From the NCBI GenBank assembly GCA_963932145.1, contig OZ010571.1, positions 113,613,876 to 113,677,875 on the forward strand: DNA of 64,000 nucleotides, read 5' to 3'. The notes beneath the pieces are model-generated. The model was not told where the DNA came from and ran no database searches. It saw nothing but the letters and a program-made list of their open reading frames with translations. This document shows, one piece after another, positions 43,801 to 56,562 of the stretch (positions within the stretch are counted from its first letter, which is position 1; every line of letters begins with the position of its first letter). Source of the stretch: Acanthosepion lycidas. Lineage: Eukaryota; Mollusca; Cephalopoda; Sepiida; Sepiidae. Both the position numbers and the translations under genes were made by a program.

Positions 43801-46800
43801 CTCATCTCAGAAATATCTGACAAAATTTACACCATATATCAATTGGATAAGATGTATCTACAAGTAAAAAAACATAATTGATGAGGCACCAAATTCAGAA
43901 GAGAAAATATTTAATACAGAATACTACGCTCTATTCATGTATAATATCTTAAAAGAAAACAGCGAAAGAAAATTCATTTTTCTTTTTTTTTTTTTTTTTT
44001 TTTAGGAAAAATGAACCTGCTCTTTCAACGATTGATAGTTTGAATAAACTGAAATTTTTCAATGAAATACCATTCACACTACTCCGCAAATCTTACTGCA
44101 TCTGACTTGTTTCTTAAGCCGAAACGAGTTTGAAACGATGCAAAGATTCTAATAAAATAGGCAATAAAGTACCATACATTTGCGCGTATAAGACGACCCA
44201 TAAATCCCCAAAATCACACTTAAATACTCAAATTTTAAAAAGAATCCTTAAATTCTGAGTGAGGTTGTTGAGTACTTTCAATACAAACTTCGCTTCATAC
44301 TTTCTTCGTTTTGCTGGTGGTTCCATGAATGATATGGGCATAATTTAATAAGAAATTTCAACTGACCTAGAGTGAAGATAAGAAAAGACTGAATAAAAAG
44401 AAAGTAGTACACCAGACTGCTTGTGACTGTTTAGATGCAGAAAAAGAGGTAAAATAAGTATTCGCAAGAAATGGTGTAATGAAATGTAAAAAAAAACAAA
44501 CAAAAAAACAAACAAAAAAACAATGGTTTCCTTTTTAAGTGCCCAAAAATTGTGGATAAACTGTCCAACGATGATGTTTGTTCTGCTATTTTTGTTCAAG
44601 TAATTTCGACAATCTAAATCATTTTCATGAACCGACACCTACTTTGGATGATTACGTCCTGCTTAAATATACTTGGCATATAATACTGATGATATCAGAG
44701 ATGGATTTTTATTTTTAACACATCAGAACCTGAAAAAAATGAACAGTTTGACATTTGTGAAATATATTTAAGCGAAAATTAATTTTGTTTCTTGTAAAAC
44801 TGATATCGAAATCGTATGACAAGTAGAAAATAGATATTTTCATATCTAAGTTTTGATTTTGACACCTATGATAGCAGATTTGCACATGGATTTGTAAGCA
44901 CGAGGAAAATGGGTCCCTAATTCGAACCCTATTGATACTTAATCAATCCTTTATATAATCTAATCCGAAGTGTTTGCGAACGAGAATATTAAAATATAAT
45001 CCCTCGATAATCGTCTTAGTTCCGTTGTCAAACATTCAAAGAACTTATATCCGATTTGATTCATGATACATGAAGGAATGTACACAAAGAGAAGCCTATA
45101 ACAATTAAAAATCCCCCCATTGTTTCTTATATATAATGTGATTCATATGGATATTTTTAAACATAAAATGTATTAAACACAAGGTTACATTAAGAACATT
45201 TCTCAGTTTAAAATATCTTATACCTGCTATTAAATATACTTAAACAAAATCATTTAACTCCTTATCATATCCATATATCCCACCAATGCATATAATTAAA
45301 AGGAGTTCAAATCTCCATTCGTGTGTTTATGTAATCTGGCACAATGTCATTGATATTAAATATTTATGCAAATTGGATTAAAGTCATAGAAAAAGATTTT
45401 AAGATGTATTCTTTAATCGGTCTAAAATAGGCGAACAAGAAAAACATTTGGATACAAAGTAACAGAACAAAAGAGTATCGGTTTCATCAGAAAGAAGCTG
45501 CAAAGTTAAAACTATAACCGTAGCTTGCAGTTCGCTGACATTACGGCCATATCACGTTGAAACACCGGTTATCGCACAATCACGGAAGGTAAGAAACGTC
45601 GAAGCTGGTCCCTACCTAGAATTTGGGAATAGCAGATGTAAGCTGGAATGTCTGGCGGTGTAACGGAATTGGAAATCGAAGAGGTGCTATCTAATTGCAA
45701 TCGCTTCCGTTATATTAACTTACTCGTACATATACCCTTGCAGAATGTATAAACCATCTTTTCTCCCAGCAGCTATGTGTTCAGTAGTAGGACTTGTATC
45801 AGTAAAACCACTATTACCTCGAAAAAATTATCTAAAATATTTTTAGTTTTTATAATAACTGGCAAAAGGTTGATAAACCGAAAAAAACAAAAAAAAAACA
45901 ATAGCATTTGGTAGTGTATACATTACGCATTCACTTTCTTCTGATTGAAACAATAGGATTTTTGTTAAGATATTAGCAAATGCAGATAAAATAGGAAATA
46001 CTTACATATACAATAAAGCCAGACGTGATTATATGTACTGTACTTTTTTCACCTAATAAAATCTTCAATAGCCTCTGAATGTAGAGAGTTAACTTATGGT
46101 GATGTATGAGCATAAAGGGTAGCAAGAAGTGCAATTTATGAGGTCATGTAGGAAAAGTAAATGCTAACTCTAGACATGAGGTGATTATGTTGTAGTGATC
46201 AGGAAGATATCCTGACAGGATTTTGTTCCAAAAAGTAGCAGTTCTAGAGAAGTTGTTCGACTAGAACTTCCTCTGTACTAATGGTATATGAAGGGAATAA
46301 GGAGGTTTCATCCTCGTGTGCGTGGCATGGATGATCTCAGGTGAAAAGCCCATGAATTGTGGAACCAATAAATATAACGCTTCAGAACACTTAAACATAG
46401 CGATAGATAAGCGGGACGATTGTATCGACTATTCTGTGGGAAATCGTTGTAGAACGGTAAATAATTCATCACGCACAAGGCCGCGTATACGCTTTTAAAT
46501 AATCAATAATAATAATAAATAAATGGTCAGCTCCTACTAGAAAATGCAGCAATATCACTTTATTTCTTTGCCGTCTCTTGTTAATTTACAGTATCGTAAA
46601 TCAGATCCTTAGTGGTGTGCTTCAAGGGACCAGCTATATCCCAGCATTTTTAGCTATAGATGATATTCATGATATTCATTTGGGATCTGGGGTGAGCTTG
46701 AATCCCAAGAGGCATTCAAGGTAAGAGAACCCCCAACTGTCGTGATAAGTGAAATTTCAGTGTTTTCTTGCAGACCTATAGAAGTTTACAAGTCAGTCCT

Positions 46801-47399
46801 TTCCTCCGTCAGTCATCAGGATAGGTCAGAGGAGAGATCACCTGTCAGGTATTGTTCATCATCAATTTTGGAGGTGCACCTCTAAACAGTTATAAACCAT
46901 TGCATTCATCAAGATCAATCATTAATATAGAGTCAAAAGAGGGTACGATTAAGAAATCTTTGAATAATATCAGCATGGGTTTCCGAAAACTAGCTGTGAA
47001 GAACGATCTTATAGACATGAATTGAAAACCTCTTCCAACGTTTCCATAGCTAGAAAGTCTATGTAGCAAACAACGATGCAAAATATTGCCAAAGGCCTTT
47101 GATGATCCTCTTCATATGCATCTACATCCAATTGTAGACAGAAATATTAACCCTCGCTTCCGTAATTACAAAGATGTAATGCATTAAAAGGAATATCCAC
47201 GTTCATTTTTCACAAACGATGAAATAATGCATTTGAAAGAATTTGCTGTGATGCGCAAGAGATTGCTTATTTTAATGATGTAAAAAAAAAAAAAAAATCA
47301 AAAACAGATTTTAAATAGGACAAAATTATTGGTCATCAGGATATAATCAATTGTGCAACATTTATTTCCGATTATTGCCTTTAATCGATTTTGATAGTT
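43801..47399. other. AT-rich DNA, no gene seen
   Basis: A 3.6-kb stretch without a recognised element. Contains T runs (43981-44003) and an (A/CAAA)n run near 44490-44520. Frames at 44345-44638, 46316-46498 and 46890-47081 show no family. Confidence 0.4.
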
Positions 47400-48400
47400 T
47401 CCTACAAGATCATTACACACACATACAGATATACACACATATTTTGCTCAATTCTTCCTTGAAATTAGCTTCTAGTTCCTCCAAATTCGTATGACTTATT
47501 TCTTTTACTTTTTCTTCAAATTGTGCGGTGGGGGCTAATACCTTAATTTTTCCTATCATTTCCGTATTTGTAACAATTCGTGCTCTGCGTTTCGGGTCAT
47601 TTTCATGTTGAAACGCCCAGTGACGCCCCAAAGACCGATTTTTTGGACAACATTTTCTATTCTTAGGAATAGTAAAGTATTGCTCTTTATCCATGATACA
47701 CAACAGAATCACTTGTTTTCCTGTTCCAGCAGCACTAAAACCTCCCTAAAACGTAAGCCACACACCATTGTGCTTAATTTTAGGATGGGTATGTTTTGCT
47801 TTGTGGGCTTCATTCACTTTCTTCTATACATATGGACTAGTTTGGTTTCATCTGAGCATAAAAAAAAGTTCCAATATTTACTCTCATGATCTAGATGGCT
47901 TATAGCATGAGTTAATCTGCATTTTAAATGTTTAGAATTAAGGGAAGCTTTACTTGGGATACAATCTCGATTTTCTGCTCGATGAAAGCTTCTAGTGACT
48001 GTTTTCGGAGATACATTCAACCCTGATGTTTTTATATCACTGCCAATATTCTTTGTCGTTAAGTTAGCATTATTCCCAAGTTTTTTTTTGTTTTTCTTTT
48101 GTATTCTAAGAAATTAACCGTTTTCTACTAGTCCTTAATTTATTCTCAACACAATTAGTCTTGTGTTACTCGTTGATAATGCTACGAATTGTCGATCTAG
48201 GAACATTTAAACACTTGGAAAGTGTTGTACATCCATCACATGGTTTTTTATGCATCAACTATCTTCATTCAGAGATTCTTGTGAAGTTTAGCTGTCTTCG
48301 TTATGATTGCAGAGCGAGTTATCACAGTAAGTGGAACTCGCATATTGTCTTCCTTGACTTTCTTGAAAGTTACTGAATCAGGTCAAATACTACTTCAGTT
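47400..48400 (-). pseudogene. Tc1-like transposase, broken
   Basis: Read on minus from 48400: a decayed N-terminal HTH region (KIVDA... FNVPRSTIRSI-like, with stops), then open 48020-47814 with NVSPKTVTRSFHRAENRDC and SKYWNFFLCSDETKLVHMY. SDETK carries the first catalytic Asp. Then GVW...GGFSAAGTGKQVILL, and open 47712-47413 with EQYFTIPKNRKCCP, WAFQHENDPK (second Asp) and a TNLEELEANFKEELSKI C-terminal end. Between these the DLNPIENLW-type segment with the last Glu has been lost or replaced. At least three frameshifts. Terminal repeats not located. Confidence 0.8.
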
Positions 48401-49054
48401 TCAAAAGGTGTTATGTTAAATTAAGAAAAATAAACATTAAAATTTCCATAAGAAGGATGGGGGGATATTTTTGAATTGCACAAATGTATAGAAAAAGCTA
48501 TAACTAAATAGAATAGATCCATTTTTTTTAAAATTTCACGGATTATTTAAAAATAATTACGGTATCTACTATTTATTGTAAATTTGCTAATAATTGCATT
48601 TCCTTAAAAGTATGAAAATATTCAGTGGGGACGAATACTCTCGTCTGCATCAGTGAATATATATCATTTAATTCAAATTTCCTCAAGTGTTGCAGTTTTT
48701 GGTTGATTTAAAATCTTGTATGTTTTTGAGTTACTTTCGCTTTACAACTTCTTTATATTTCAAAACATGAAAAAAAAAGTTTTATAAACCTTTCTTTTGA
48801 CAATGGACAGACCAGCGATATAATTTATAAAATTGTCCTAATATGGTTAGCAACGGAGTCATTTGATATATCGACAAGTCTACCACAATTTCGGTTTATT
48901 TCTCTCATTTTGCAATTTCTAGCGTTATTTTAACACTTGCGGATCAGAAGTTATTAAACATTTTTGTATGAATCCAATCCCAATTGCGATCAATCGTTCT
49001 GCCTAAAGCTAGGTACACGTCTATTTGTTATTTTGAAAGTCAAAAAACATCTTT

Positions 49055-49059
<5 letters not shown>
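48401..49059. other. No gene seen
   Basis: Includes a G6 word (GGGGGGATATTTTT near 48460) that could be the Tc1 terminus, unproven. Confidence 0.35.

Positions 49060-49095
<36 letters not shown>
49060..49095. repeat. (TA)n microsatellite
   Basis: About 17 TA units. Confidence 0.95.
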
Positions 49096-49096
<1 letters not shown>

Positions 49097-51156
49097 TTCC
49101 GACCTGACTGCATTTTACTTGTACTGATACATATTTCAATCATTCAGCAAATACAGAATTAGATTCCAATATGTATAATGTATTTAATATATAGAAAAAT
49201 ATGAAGTGACAAGATAGACCCCCCCACATCTATCTAGTAGTATCTATAATATATAACCCTGCATTTCTAAACATCCTACACTCTAGGGAATAATGATTTA
49301 CCCAATATGAACCAGATTTATCCAGTAGAATGTTTTACTTTAGTGTACCGGGAATTATCAAATTTTACCCGCTCCCTCTCTGAGAAGAACAGAAGTTATT
49401 TCAAGATATAAAAGCCGAAGGGTAAAAAATGATTTAGAATTATAGTACATCGTTCTAATAAGAAAACTCCACCGAGGATGCGATTAGTTTCGTCATATAT
49501 TAACTAAGGATTTATTTGCGAAAACGAAACAACATGGAAGAGAAAATGAAACATTTGTAATTAAATATAAAACCTTTAACTAGATCACTAACACAAACTG
49601 AAACAATTGTGGTATATGACAGTAAAAGTGTTAATGCCAAGAGATGAAATACAGTTCCATTTTTAATGCACAATGGGAAAAGACGAGGCAAAAAAAGACC
49701 GGAGACTAGACAAAAAAGATTTTCTTTTCCATTTTGATAGGAAGCCTGATAATAAATACATCCAACAAAGCGCTTACAACAGCACAGAATGCAAACCTAT
49801 CGTACGTTAAAGATAGAATGCGTCATATTAAGATACCTTCTATACAAAAGCAGATATAGGGAACAAGGTATAGTGGAATTGTAAATAGATGCTGGGTGTC
49901 ACAGACAGTTTCGGGATCGATTTGTTCACGGACATTTTAGATATATATGTCAACAGTGAAATACGTGAAACACTCAGCTGTACTTCCATAATATTGCCCA
50001 AGAATCAAGGTGAAAATGAATGCGAGTGCCATATTACATTTAGCATTGAGCTACATAACTAAAAAAAAAATCATTAGGAATCTATCGAATATATTTCTTA
50101 GCAGAATTAAATTACTTAACAATTTACGATCAAAACAGCTACTTCAAATATTAGATGATTTTTGATTTCAACAAGAAACATAACAGTTATACATAAACTC
50201 TACTGGGATGAAACAGCTTGACCAACAATTGTTAAATATTTTATTTATAAAAATAACTGTTAAGGAAAGAATCATAGCCTCAGCAAAGTTATTTAAACTA
50301 TACAACATTATATATGTTTATCATGAGACTGGCATATTTGTTTTAGCAACTGAATCTTATATTTCGATGTTTAATAATTTGAAAGTTACATTTTCTGAAG
50401 ATATTCTTTAAAACGTCCGTTAAACGAAAATTACAGCTGACTCAAGTGTACACCACATCCGTTATGTCGCAACAATTGTTTTACCTATGGCTAAAATGTA
50501 TTATTCGTATATTTAAAACGAATTAGTCTTTTTTTTTCCTATGGCGTACATATGTAAACTATAATTAGCATATACATTTTTGTCTTATCTGTTACCTTAG
50601 AGATACAGATGAAAACGTTAAAGTTTTGTGTGCAAATATATAGTTATCAAGCTGAGATGTGGATTATTAATAGTACAGTAGTATATGACTCCTTCCTTCT
50701 TCATTTCAAATGTAATTTTTTTCTGGTCAAAAGGTAACGCAAAAAGAACGAGACATATCCGCGGAGAAAAATGTATTTCACTGTCAATGTCATCTTATGA
50801 GCAAAGCAAGAGAACTGTAAACATGGGATATTTGCTTAGCTTGCTGCTGGAGTAGAGTTACTGGCAGTAAGTTAATCGCAAAACACAAATCTCGAGAGTT
50901 GTTAGATTATATTTGTAACTTCGCGTTTAGGGAAATAAGGAAAATAATGAAAACAGGGTTAAGTAGAAAGAAGAAATAAGAATAAAAAAATATGGGAGAT
51001 AAAAAGAACATGATAGACGTGAGTGAAAGATAAATCAAGGAAATAAAGGAAAGTAGGAAAAGGTAAGCGAGATAAATCCACAAAACATGCATTGTTGGGA
51101 AATCCTTGACGGAAAGTACGGAATTTGGCATGTTAGAAATAAAGACTGGAGAAAAC
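49096..51156. other. No gene seen
   Basis: AT-rich spacer. The 67-codon frame at 50208-50411 matches nothing recognised. Confidence 0.4.
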
Positions 51157-51600
51157 GTCGACGAAAAGCGAAGTGGGGGACGGAACGCGTCGACGGAAAG
51201 CGAAGTGGGGGGAAAAACCGAGTGTGGGGGGGGAAAGGCGTCGACGGAAGGTCGAGTTGGGGGAAAAGGCGTCGACGGAAGGCCGAGTGGGGGAGGGGAA
51301 AGCGTCGACAGAAGGCCGAGTGGGGGAGGGGAAAGCGTCGACAGAAGGCTGAGTGGGGGAGGGGAAAGCGTCGACAGAAGGCTGAGTGGGGGAGGGGAAA
51401 GCGTCGACAGAAGGCTGAGTGGGGGAGGAAAAGGCGTCGACGGAAAGCCGAGTGGGAGGAAAAGGCGTCGACGGAAAGCCGAGTGGGAGGAAAAGGCGTC
51501 GACGGAAAGCCGAGTGGGAGGAAAAGGCGTCGACGGAAAGCCGAGTGGGGGGAAAAGGCGTCGACTGAAAGCGAAGTGGGGGGAAAAGGCGTCGACTGAA
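51157..51600. repeat. Minisatellite of 31/33-bp units with GTCGAC in every unit
   Basis: Fourteen GTCGAC sites at 51157, 51189, 51240, 51271, 51304, 51337, 51370, 51403, 51436, 51467, 51498, 51529, 51560 and 51591. Spacing is 33 bp in the middle block and 31 bp in the last block. The consensus contains GGAAGGCTGAGTGGGGG or GGAAAGCCGAGTGGGAG. One strand is strongly purine-rich. Frames of 170, 172 (plus) and 246 (minus) codons crossing it are repeat artefacts. Confidence 0.95.
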
Positions 51601-52779
51601 ATATGGGGAAGGGGAATTAAATGAATACCTGGATACTTTTTTACCATTCCACTATTTTATATTTGAAAACGTTTTTGGTAAATTGATCTATATTCAGTTT
51701 ACATCAGAAAAAATGTTTAGCTGAAACCATCTTTAATGTTATGCTTCATCTTCAGGGAGTTCTTCGAATTGAAAACGTAAATCAACAGGATTTCTCATCT
51801 TTAGTAGGACAGTTCATTTCCCAGCAAGCTCCGGCTCATTTTTTTCAAGTCCGACTGAGGGAAACTGCGGTTTATACTGTAACTATATAGAGCGGATCTG
51901 AATTACAAGTATATAACCCACTATCGACACAAATGGTTTTGTATTTTCAGTTGACTATCTGTAATGGCTGCCGAGCAAGGATAGAGAGACCAGTGAATTA
52001 CCGACCTGACTGTACGAGTAATCTCAGAAAATATGTCCTCCGACGAATCGAAACTGTACCCTACACAGACAGAGTAATATAGCCTGACGCGTTATACAAG
52101 TTTAGTTACGAAGGTCGCGACTGGTTTGCAAGGCCAAGATACTGCTTCTAAACTAAACATTTCTGATGATTTCCCTCGAACGTTCATATCTGCTCGAAGC
52201 GTATCTTAACGTAAAGAAATGACGTCATATATTATGAAATATAAATAAATATATAAATAACGTATAACAATAAAAAATATTACAATAAGTGTCGGACTTA
52301 GTCCATTTCATATTATCCACACGCACACTCAATTTTATGCCTACAAAATTTTTATACATGTTACTATAATCTATTTTCATATATTCCATCTACTAGACTA
52401 GCCGTCTCAACCATTCAATATAATTCTTCATTTAACACTTTGAATTGTTTCTAAAGAAAGAAAATACAAGCATTTTCATGTATTTATTTGGACAAGATTA
52501 TTATTTGAACATGACAAGAACATTATTTGTGTCATTTAAGTCGTTATTGATTTCCTGCTTGAATCTTTTCGTATCACAATTTTCAGTTACATTCATACAA
52601 TCAATTTTATTACGTTTTAAATTTTCAGAAATCTTTCTTACATCAGGCTATTTTTAAAACATATCAATGTTACCAACTTCATTTCAGATAGGTCTATGTT
52701 TACAATTTTTCACAAACATGGTATTTCTATCACTAATTTTATATTCATTTAGTTATTGGATTTCATATCACAGCTGACT

Positions 52780-52782
<3 letters not shown>
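51601..52782. other. No gene seen
   Basis: AT-rich spacer. The 70-codon frame at 52445-52657 is hydrophobic by composition only. Confidence 0.4.

Positions 52783-52810
<28 letters not shown>
52783..52810. repeat. (TA)n microsatellite
   Basis: About 14 TA units. Confidence 0.95.
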
Positions 52811-52816
<6 letters not shown>

Positions 52817-53204
52817 CATACATGTATATCTCAATGAAATTTAAAATATATATATATCAATATGGGTAATATACATTTATTTCTAATGTAATGATCAAGC
52901 CTTGTATTGCATAAATAAAAATTTATATCATTAAATTATAAGCTTAAATACAATCAAAAGTATTTTAGTCTATGGATTATTATGTGAATGCAATTATTCA
53001 ACCAATATTTATTGCATTTATTCATAAAGGAAAATTGTTGCCATTTTTTATATGTAAATACTGAAATATTTTTTCAGAAATGTCTACAATTTGAAGCAAG
53101 TTTAGATATAAGCGCAAATTCTCAAAGTTATTAAACATATACCAAAACATCGTTTTTAAAAAAGTTTGTTTTGTAGATAATGCATTTTCAATTAAATTTT
53201 ACTC
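52811..53204. other. No gene seen
   Basis: AT-rich spacer; does not match the left half of the TIR element that follows. Confidence 0.4.
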
Positions 53205-54410
53205 CTTATGAGAGAGAGATCTGATTTAACGCGTTGTAAATTGTATCATTTTGACAAATCAGAAGATCCGCAGCAGTCAAAAAAAAAAGAAAAAAAAAAA
53301 ATGTAATTTTGTGTTTATAATCAGGCTGTAATTATAAAGTACGGAAGACCAACCATAATACAATTAAGTTGCGTAATTTGAGTTCAGAATTGTTCTACGC
53401 TGTTAAGGCCTTTACTTTTGCGAAACACGAGTACAGAAGTTAATTTGATTTTGCAATTTCAACTGAGAAGTCTACATACAAGTATCAGTGTCATCTTATG
53501 AAATTTATATGATCTTATTTTTATATTGATCTCAGGTAGGTCATTTTTCTATAAATGAAATATCAAAATTTATAATAAAATGAATGGAAATAGAAGTAAC
53601 ACATTAAAATGTAATAAGTGTACATATAATTATAGTATTTTATGTACACTGCTAATAAAATTTCATAAGAAAGTTACCTATAAATTAATTAGACACCTTT
53701 CTTATGAAATATGAAATTTAATGTCACTCTAAACAGTCTTATTTTAATTTATTTTTAATATATTTTCCATAAAGCATCGTAAACGTGAAAGTGAAAGCCA
53801 AGTACAAAAAAAATGTAGAGCGCTGAATGTTTTCCTTAAAAATAACGAAGTAAATAATTTATTCACTTAAATGTAAATAATTTCACTTTTCTCCTTCCGT
53901 AGAAAAATTATCCCCCCGGAATCCATCAATATGTCCTTCATCACCTGTCAAATGACGCGAAAGTTTATGACCTGCTTTATTTTCACATTACATCTTTTCG
54001 GCACAGAAGCTAAGTTAAGCTTGGTTCAAAATATTTTAAATAAACATTATAATTTCTGTTTGCTTAAAATAAGTTTTGTAAAAATGATAATTGATATTTA
54101 AAAGAATTTCAAAGTGAGATTTTCATTTTTTTTATAAAATGGAAAAAAATGGTTGAAATCTGTTAATTTTGCTGATTAAAAAAAAAAATCCACATTCTTA
54201 ACGAAAATATCGGACATGCTAGGAACGAATAAAAAATGTAAATAAATACCCCCAAAATACTTTGATCTTTCCTCTTAATAAAAACAAACATCTTTCCTCT
54301 TAATAAAAACAAACATTTAGAAGATAAAATTTTGTTTTCGTCAATTTTGGCATCTTTTTCACCATGCTATGCTTTTATTTTTTTTTTAGCGATCTCGCGG
54401 AGTTACCTAT
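53205..54410 (+). mobile_element. TIR transposon of unknown family, left half missing (copy 3)
   Basis: From CTTATGAGAGAGAGATCTGA onward it follows copies 1 (from 59215) and 2 (from 63240), sharing TGTAATTATAAAGTACGGAA and GAAGACCAACCA. It also shares the ATGAATGG short ORF and the right terminal repeat ending ..GATCTCGCGGAGTTACCT. A 25-bp stretch (ATCTTTCCTCTTAATAAAAA...) is tandemly duplicated at 54266-54315. The first ~0.75 kb of the element and its left terminal repeat are absent. Confidence 0.7.
53580..53720 (+). pseudogene. Short zinc-finger-like ORF of the TIR transposon (copy 3)
   Basis: Starts MNGN..NTLKCNKC, then NYSILCTLLIKFHKK. It corresponds to the ORF at 63578 in copy 2, but the His before LIKFH is Leu here. 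It ends early. See the copy 2 entry for reasoning. Confidence 0.35.
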
Positions 54411-55210
54411 ATTACTTGAATGAAATATTAATTGACTAGTAATAAAATGATACAATAGATTTAGACGGCGGGTTACTATTGGATTACAGAAAAGAACCGT
54501 GACCATAGCTGACATGGTTCCTATAACAAATGAAATGTATTCATTCTTCTTAGTTTTAATTACTTACCTCCACACATTACAAATTCCTATAGTTCAAAAT
54601 TAATTTAAAAAAAATAAATCTTTAATTTTAGTTTTACTTTCAAGATGACAGATTAAATATAATATTTCAAATAATCAATAATAAAAGGGCACAGCAGCAA
54701 AGAAATATTAACTTGTCCTTATCAGACCATCATTTAAAATCTTCAAATGTATTTGGCATTTCTGTAATCATTCTTTTTCAAGCATTGAAACTATTTACTT
54801 CGATAAGTAGACTTATGCTAGAGTTCAACATAGAGGATGATTCACAAAGTTTCCAATAGTTTACATTTGCGTAGAAAAAAATCTTGTATTCCGAAGAACA
54901 TGGTAGATTTTTTTAAAGGAAATAAACGTTGAATTACAATAAAACAATTAAGACGTGAATAATGAAACGCAATATATTTTCATTGAAAATTGTCAGACTC
55001 ATTGCAAAGGAAAAAGTATGGTAACCCACTTTTAAAAAGAAACACCAAATACTGTATTGTTTCGGTGGTGGGGTGCATGTGTGTGTGGTAATATAGACTA
55101 AGTAGCAATGGATTTGTCTTCTATTGCTTAGCGTCAAACTTTCGATAAAATCTGTACCACCTGACAAGTTTCTGCTTAATGTACCGTATTTCATGTAATA
55201 TAAACTAAAA
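54411..55210. other. No gene seen
   Basis: AT-rich spacer. Confidence 0.4.
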
Positions 55211-55510
55211 TCAATTCATTTCCCTTGTTCGCATTGAAACACATCTAAAAGTGACTACACTCTCTAAAGTCGGAGACTTGTTACCACTCATGCTAACTGT
55301 TGCGAATTGATTGGATGATATCGAAATGTCAATAACCGACATATTTCCAAAGACTCGAGGAGAAATCAGAATGGAATGAATGCAAACAGACGCATCCATG
55401 TCACTTTCAGTGAAAAGTACCAGTGTGCAGATCCACGCACAGACAAGCATCTTTTCAAGAAATGCTTCAGTGAGCAGATCACGGTTGTTCATGCAATTTA
55501 GATCTTTCAA
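55211..55510 (-). CDS. Hypothetical ORF with possible signal peptide
   Basis: A 99-codon minus frame of balanced base composition outside any recognised repeat. Starting from the internal Met at residue 21 it begins MLVCAWICTLVLFTES, which looks like a hydrophobic signal peptide. The rest is Ser/Ile/Val-rich with few charges, and its last quarter contains VVTFRCVS. No known domain. It could be a single exon of a secreted protein or chance. No clear splice sites, polyadenylation signal or neighbouring exon found. Confidence 0.2.
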   Translation of the reverse strand: MKDLNCMNNRDLLTEAFLEKMLVCAWICTLVLFTESDMDASVCIHSILISPRVFGNMSVIDISISSNQFATVSMSGNKSPTLESVVTFRCVSMRTREMN

Positions 55511-56470
55511 ACATTACGCCCTTATCAAAAACAGATTAATGCGAAATTGAAGGTCAGCTATACTACTTGTAAATATAGAACATAAGTTTCATAATCATGA
55601 AATAAATATTTTCTCATTAAAATTATCTGTCTTTATTTACAGTATTAGAAAACAGTAAATCTTTCAAAACAGGGAAATATTATCGAATCGAATAATCGTA
55701 AATTCGATTTTTTTAAACATTGTCAAACATTAAGCATGAATTCCACGTACTAAGAGAAATTCCCAAACACAAATGAATACATTAATACTGAAAAAAAAGT
55801 TTAATTCAAGTGAAACTTTGTACACAAAGGTTAATCTCTTCATTTTAGAAATATGGATAGAAGGAAAACTGGGAACTAAGCGAGATACCAAAGGGGAGGA
55901 AGCAAAATACAGAGTGGGGGGGTGTACGCGAGTTGAATGAGCGAGAGATGATGCCACCATGATAGTTATTAATGAAAATACCCTGAATTCATTATTAAAA
56001 TTCAGCGTGTGGAATTAGTAAATGTCAAATATCTTGAAGGGTGAACAAATTATTAAAATAATAATATAAGAGATTAGGAAATTGAAAATGGAATTGGAAG
56101 TGCTAGTTGTAGTTTCACTCAATACCAGACATTGGTACAAAACCAAAGCACAAAAACCCGTAATGCTCTTAAATAACCTTATCAGTAAAGTGCATGGTGC
56201 AAAACACTCCCAGAAAATTATAATGTTGGCTGTTATAAAGCATTTTCTAAGATCAATGCTTAAAATGATTTTGACCAAGTTAAAGAACTTTCATCGAGAC
56301 TGGCAGATTATCCTGAAAAGTTGTTAAAGAGAACGATTTTATAATTTACAAAAGAAAATGCTATTGCTTAAATGGTCAAACTAAATCAAAACAATTTCCG
56401 TATAATGTTACCAGTGTTGTTAATAACTTGCGATTAAAAGAACACTTGCTAGACAAATAAACCTAAAAAT
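55511..56470. other. No gene seen
   Basis: Frames at 55730-55960, 56015-56278 and 56082-56327 are not recognisable; the last two overlap on opposite strands. Confidence 0.4.

Positions 56471-56518
<48 letters not shown>
56471..56518. repeat. (TA)n(TG)n microsatellite
   Basis: About 7 TA units and 16 TG units just outside the Tc1 element. Confidence 0.95.
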
Positions 56519-56520
<2 letters not shown>

Positions 56521-56562
56521 TCTGTGGTGGGGAAACAAATATACGTACGCATACATTTTTTT

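Noticed and set aside
45105-48475. AAAATCCCCCCATT and GATGGGGGGATATTT as terminal repeats of one element around the 47-kb Tc1
   Set aside because: The match is short and C/G-homopolymeric, and the span (3.4 kb) is too long for Tc1.
50907-51647. 246-codon minus frame (PPLSLLSTLSPP repeats) and overlapping 170/172-codon plus frames
   Set aside because: Artefact of the GTCGAC minisatellite being open in several frames.
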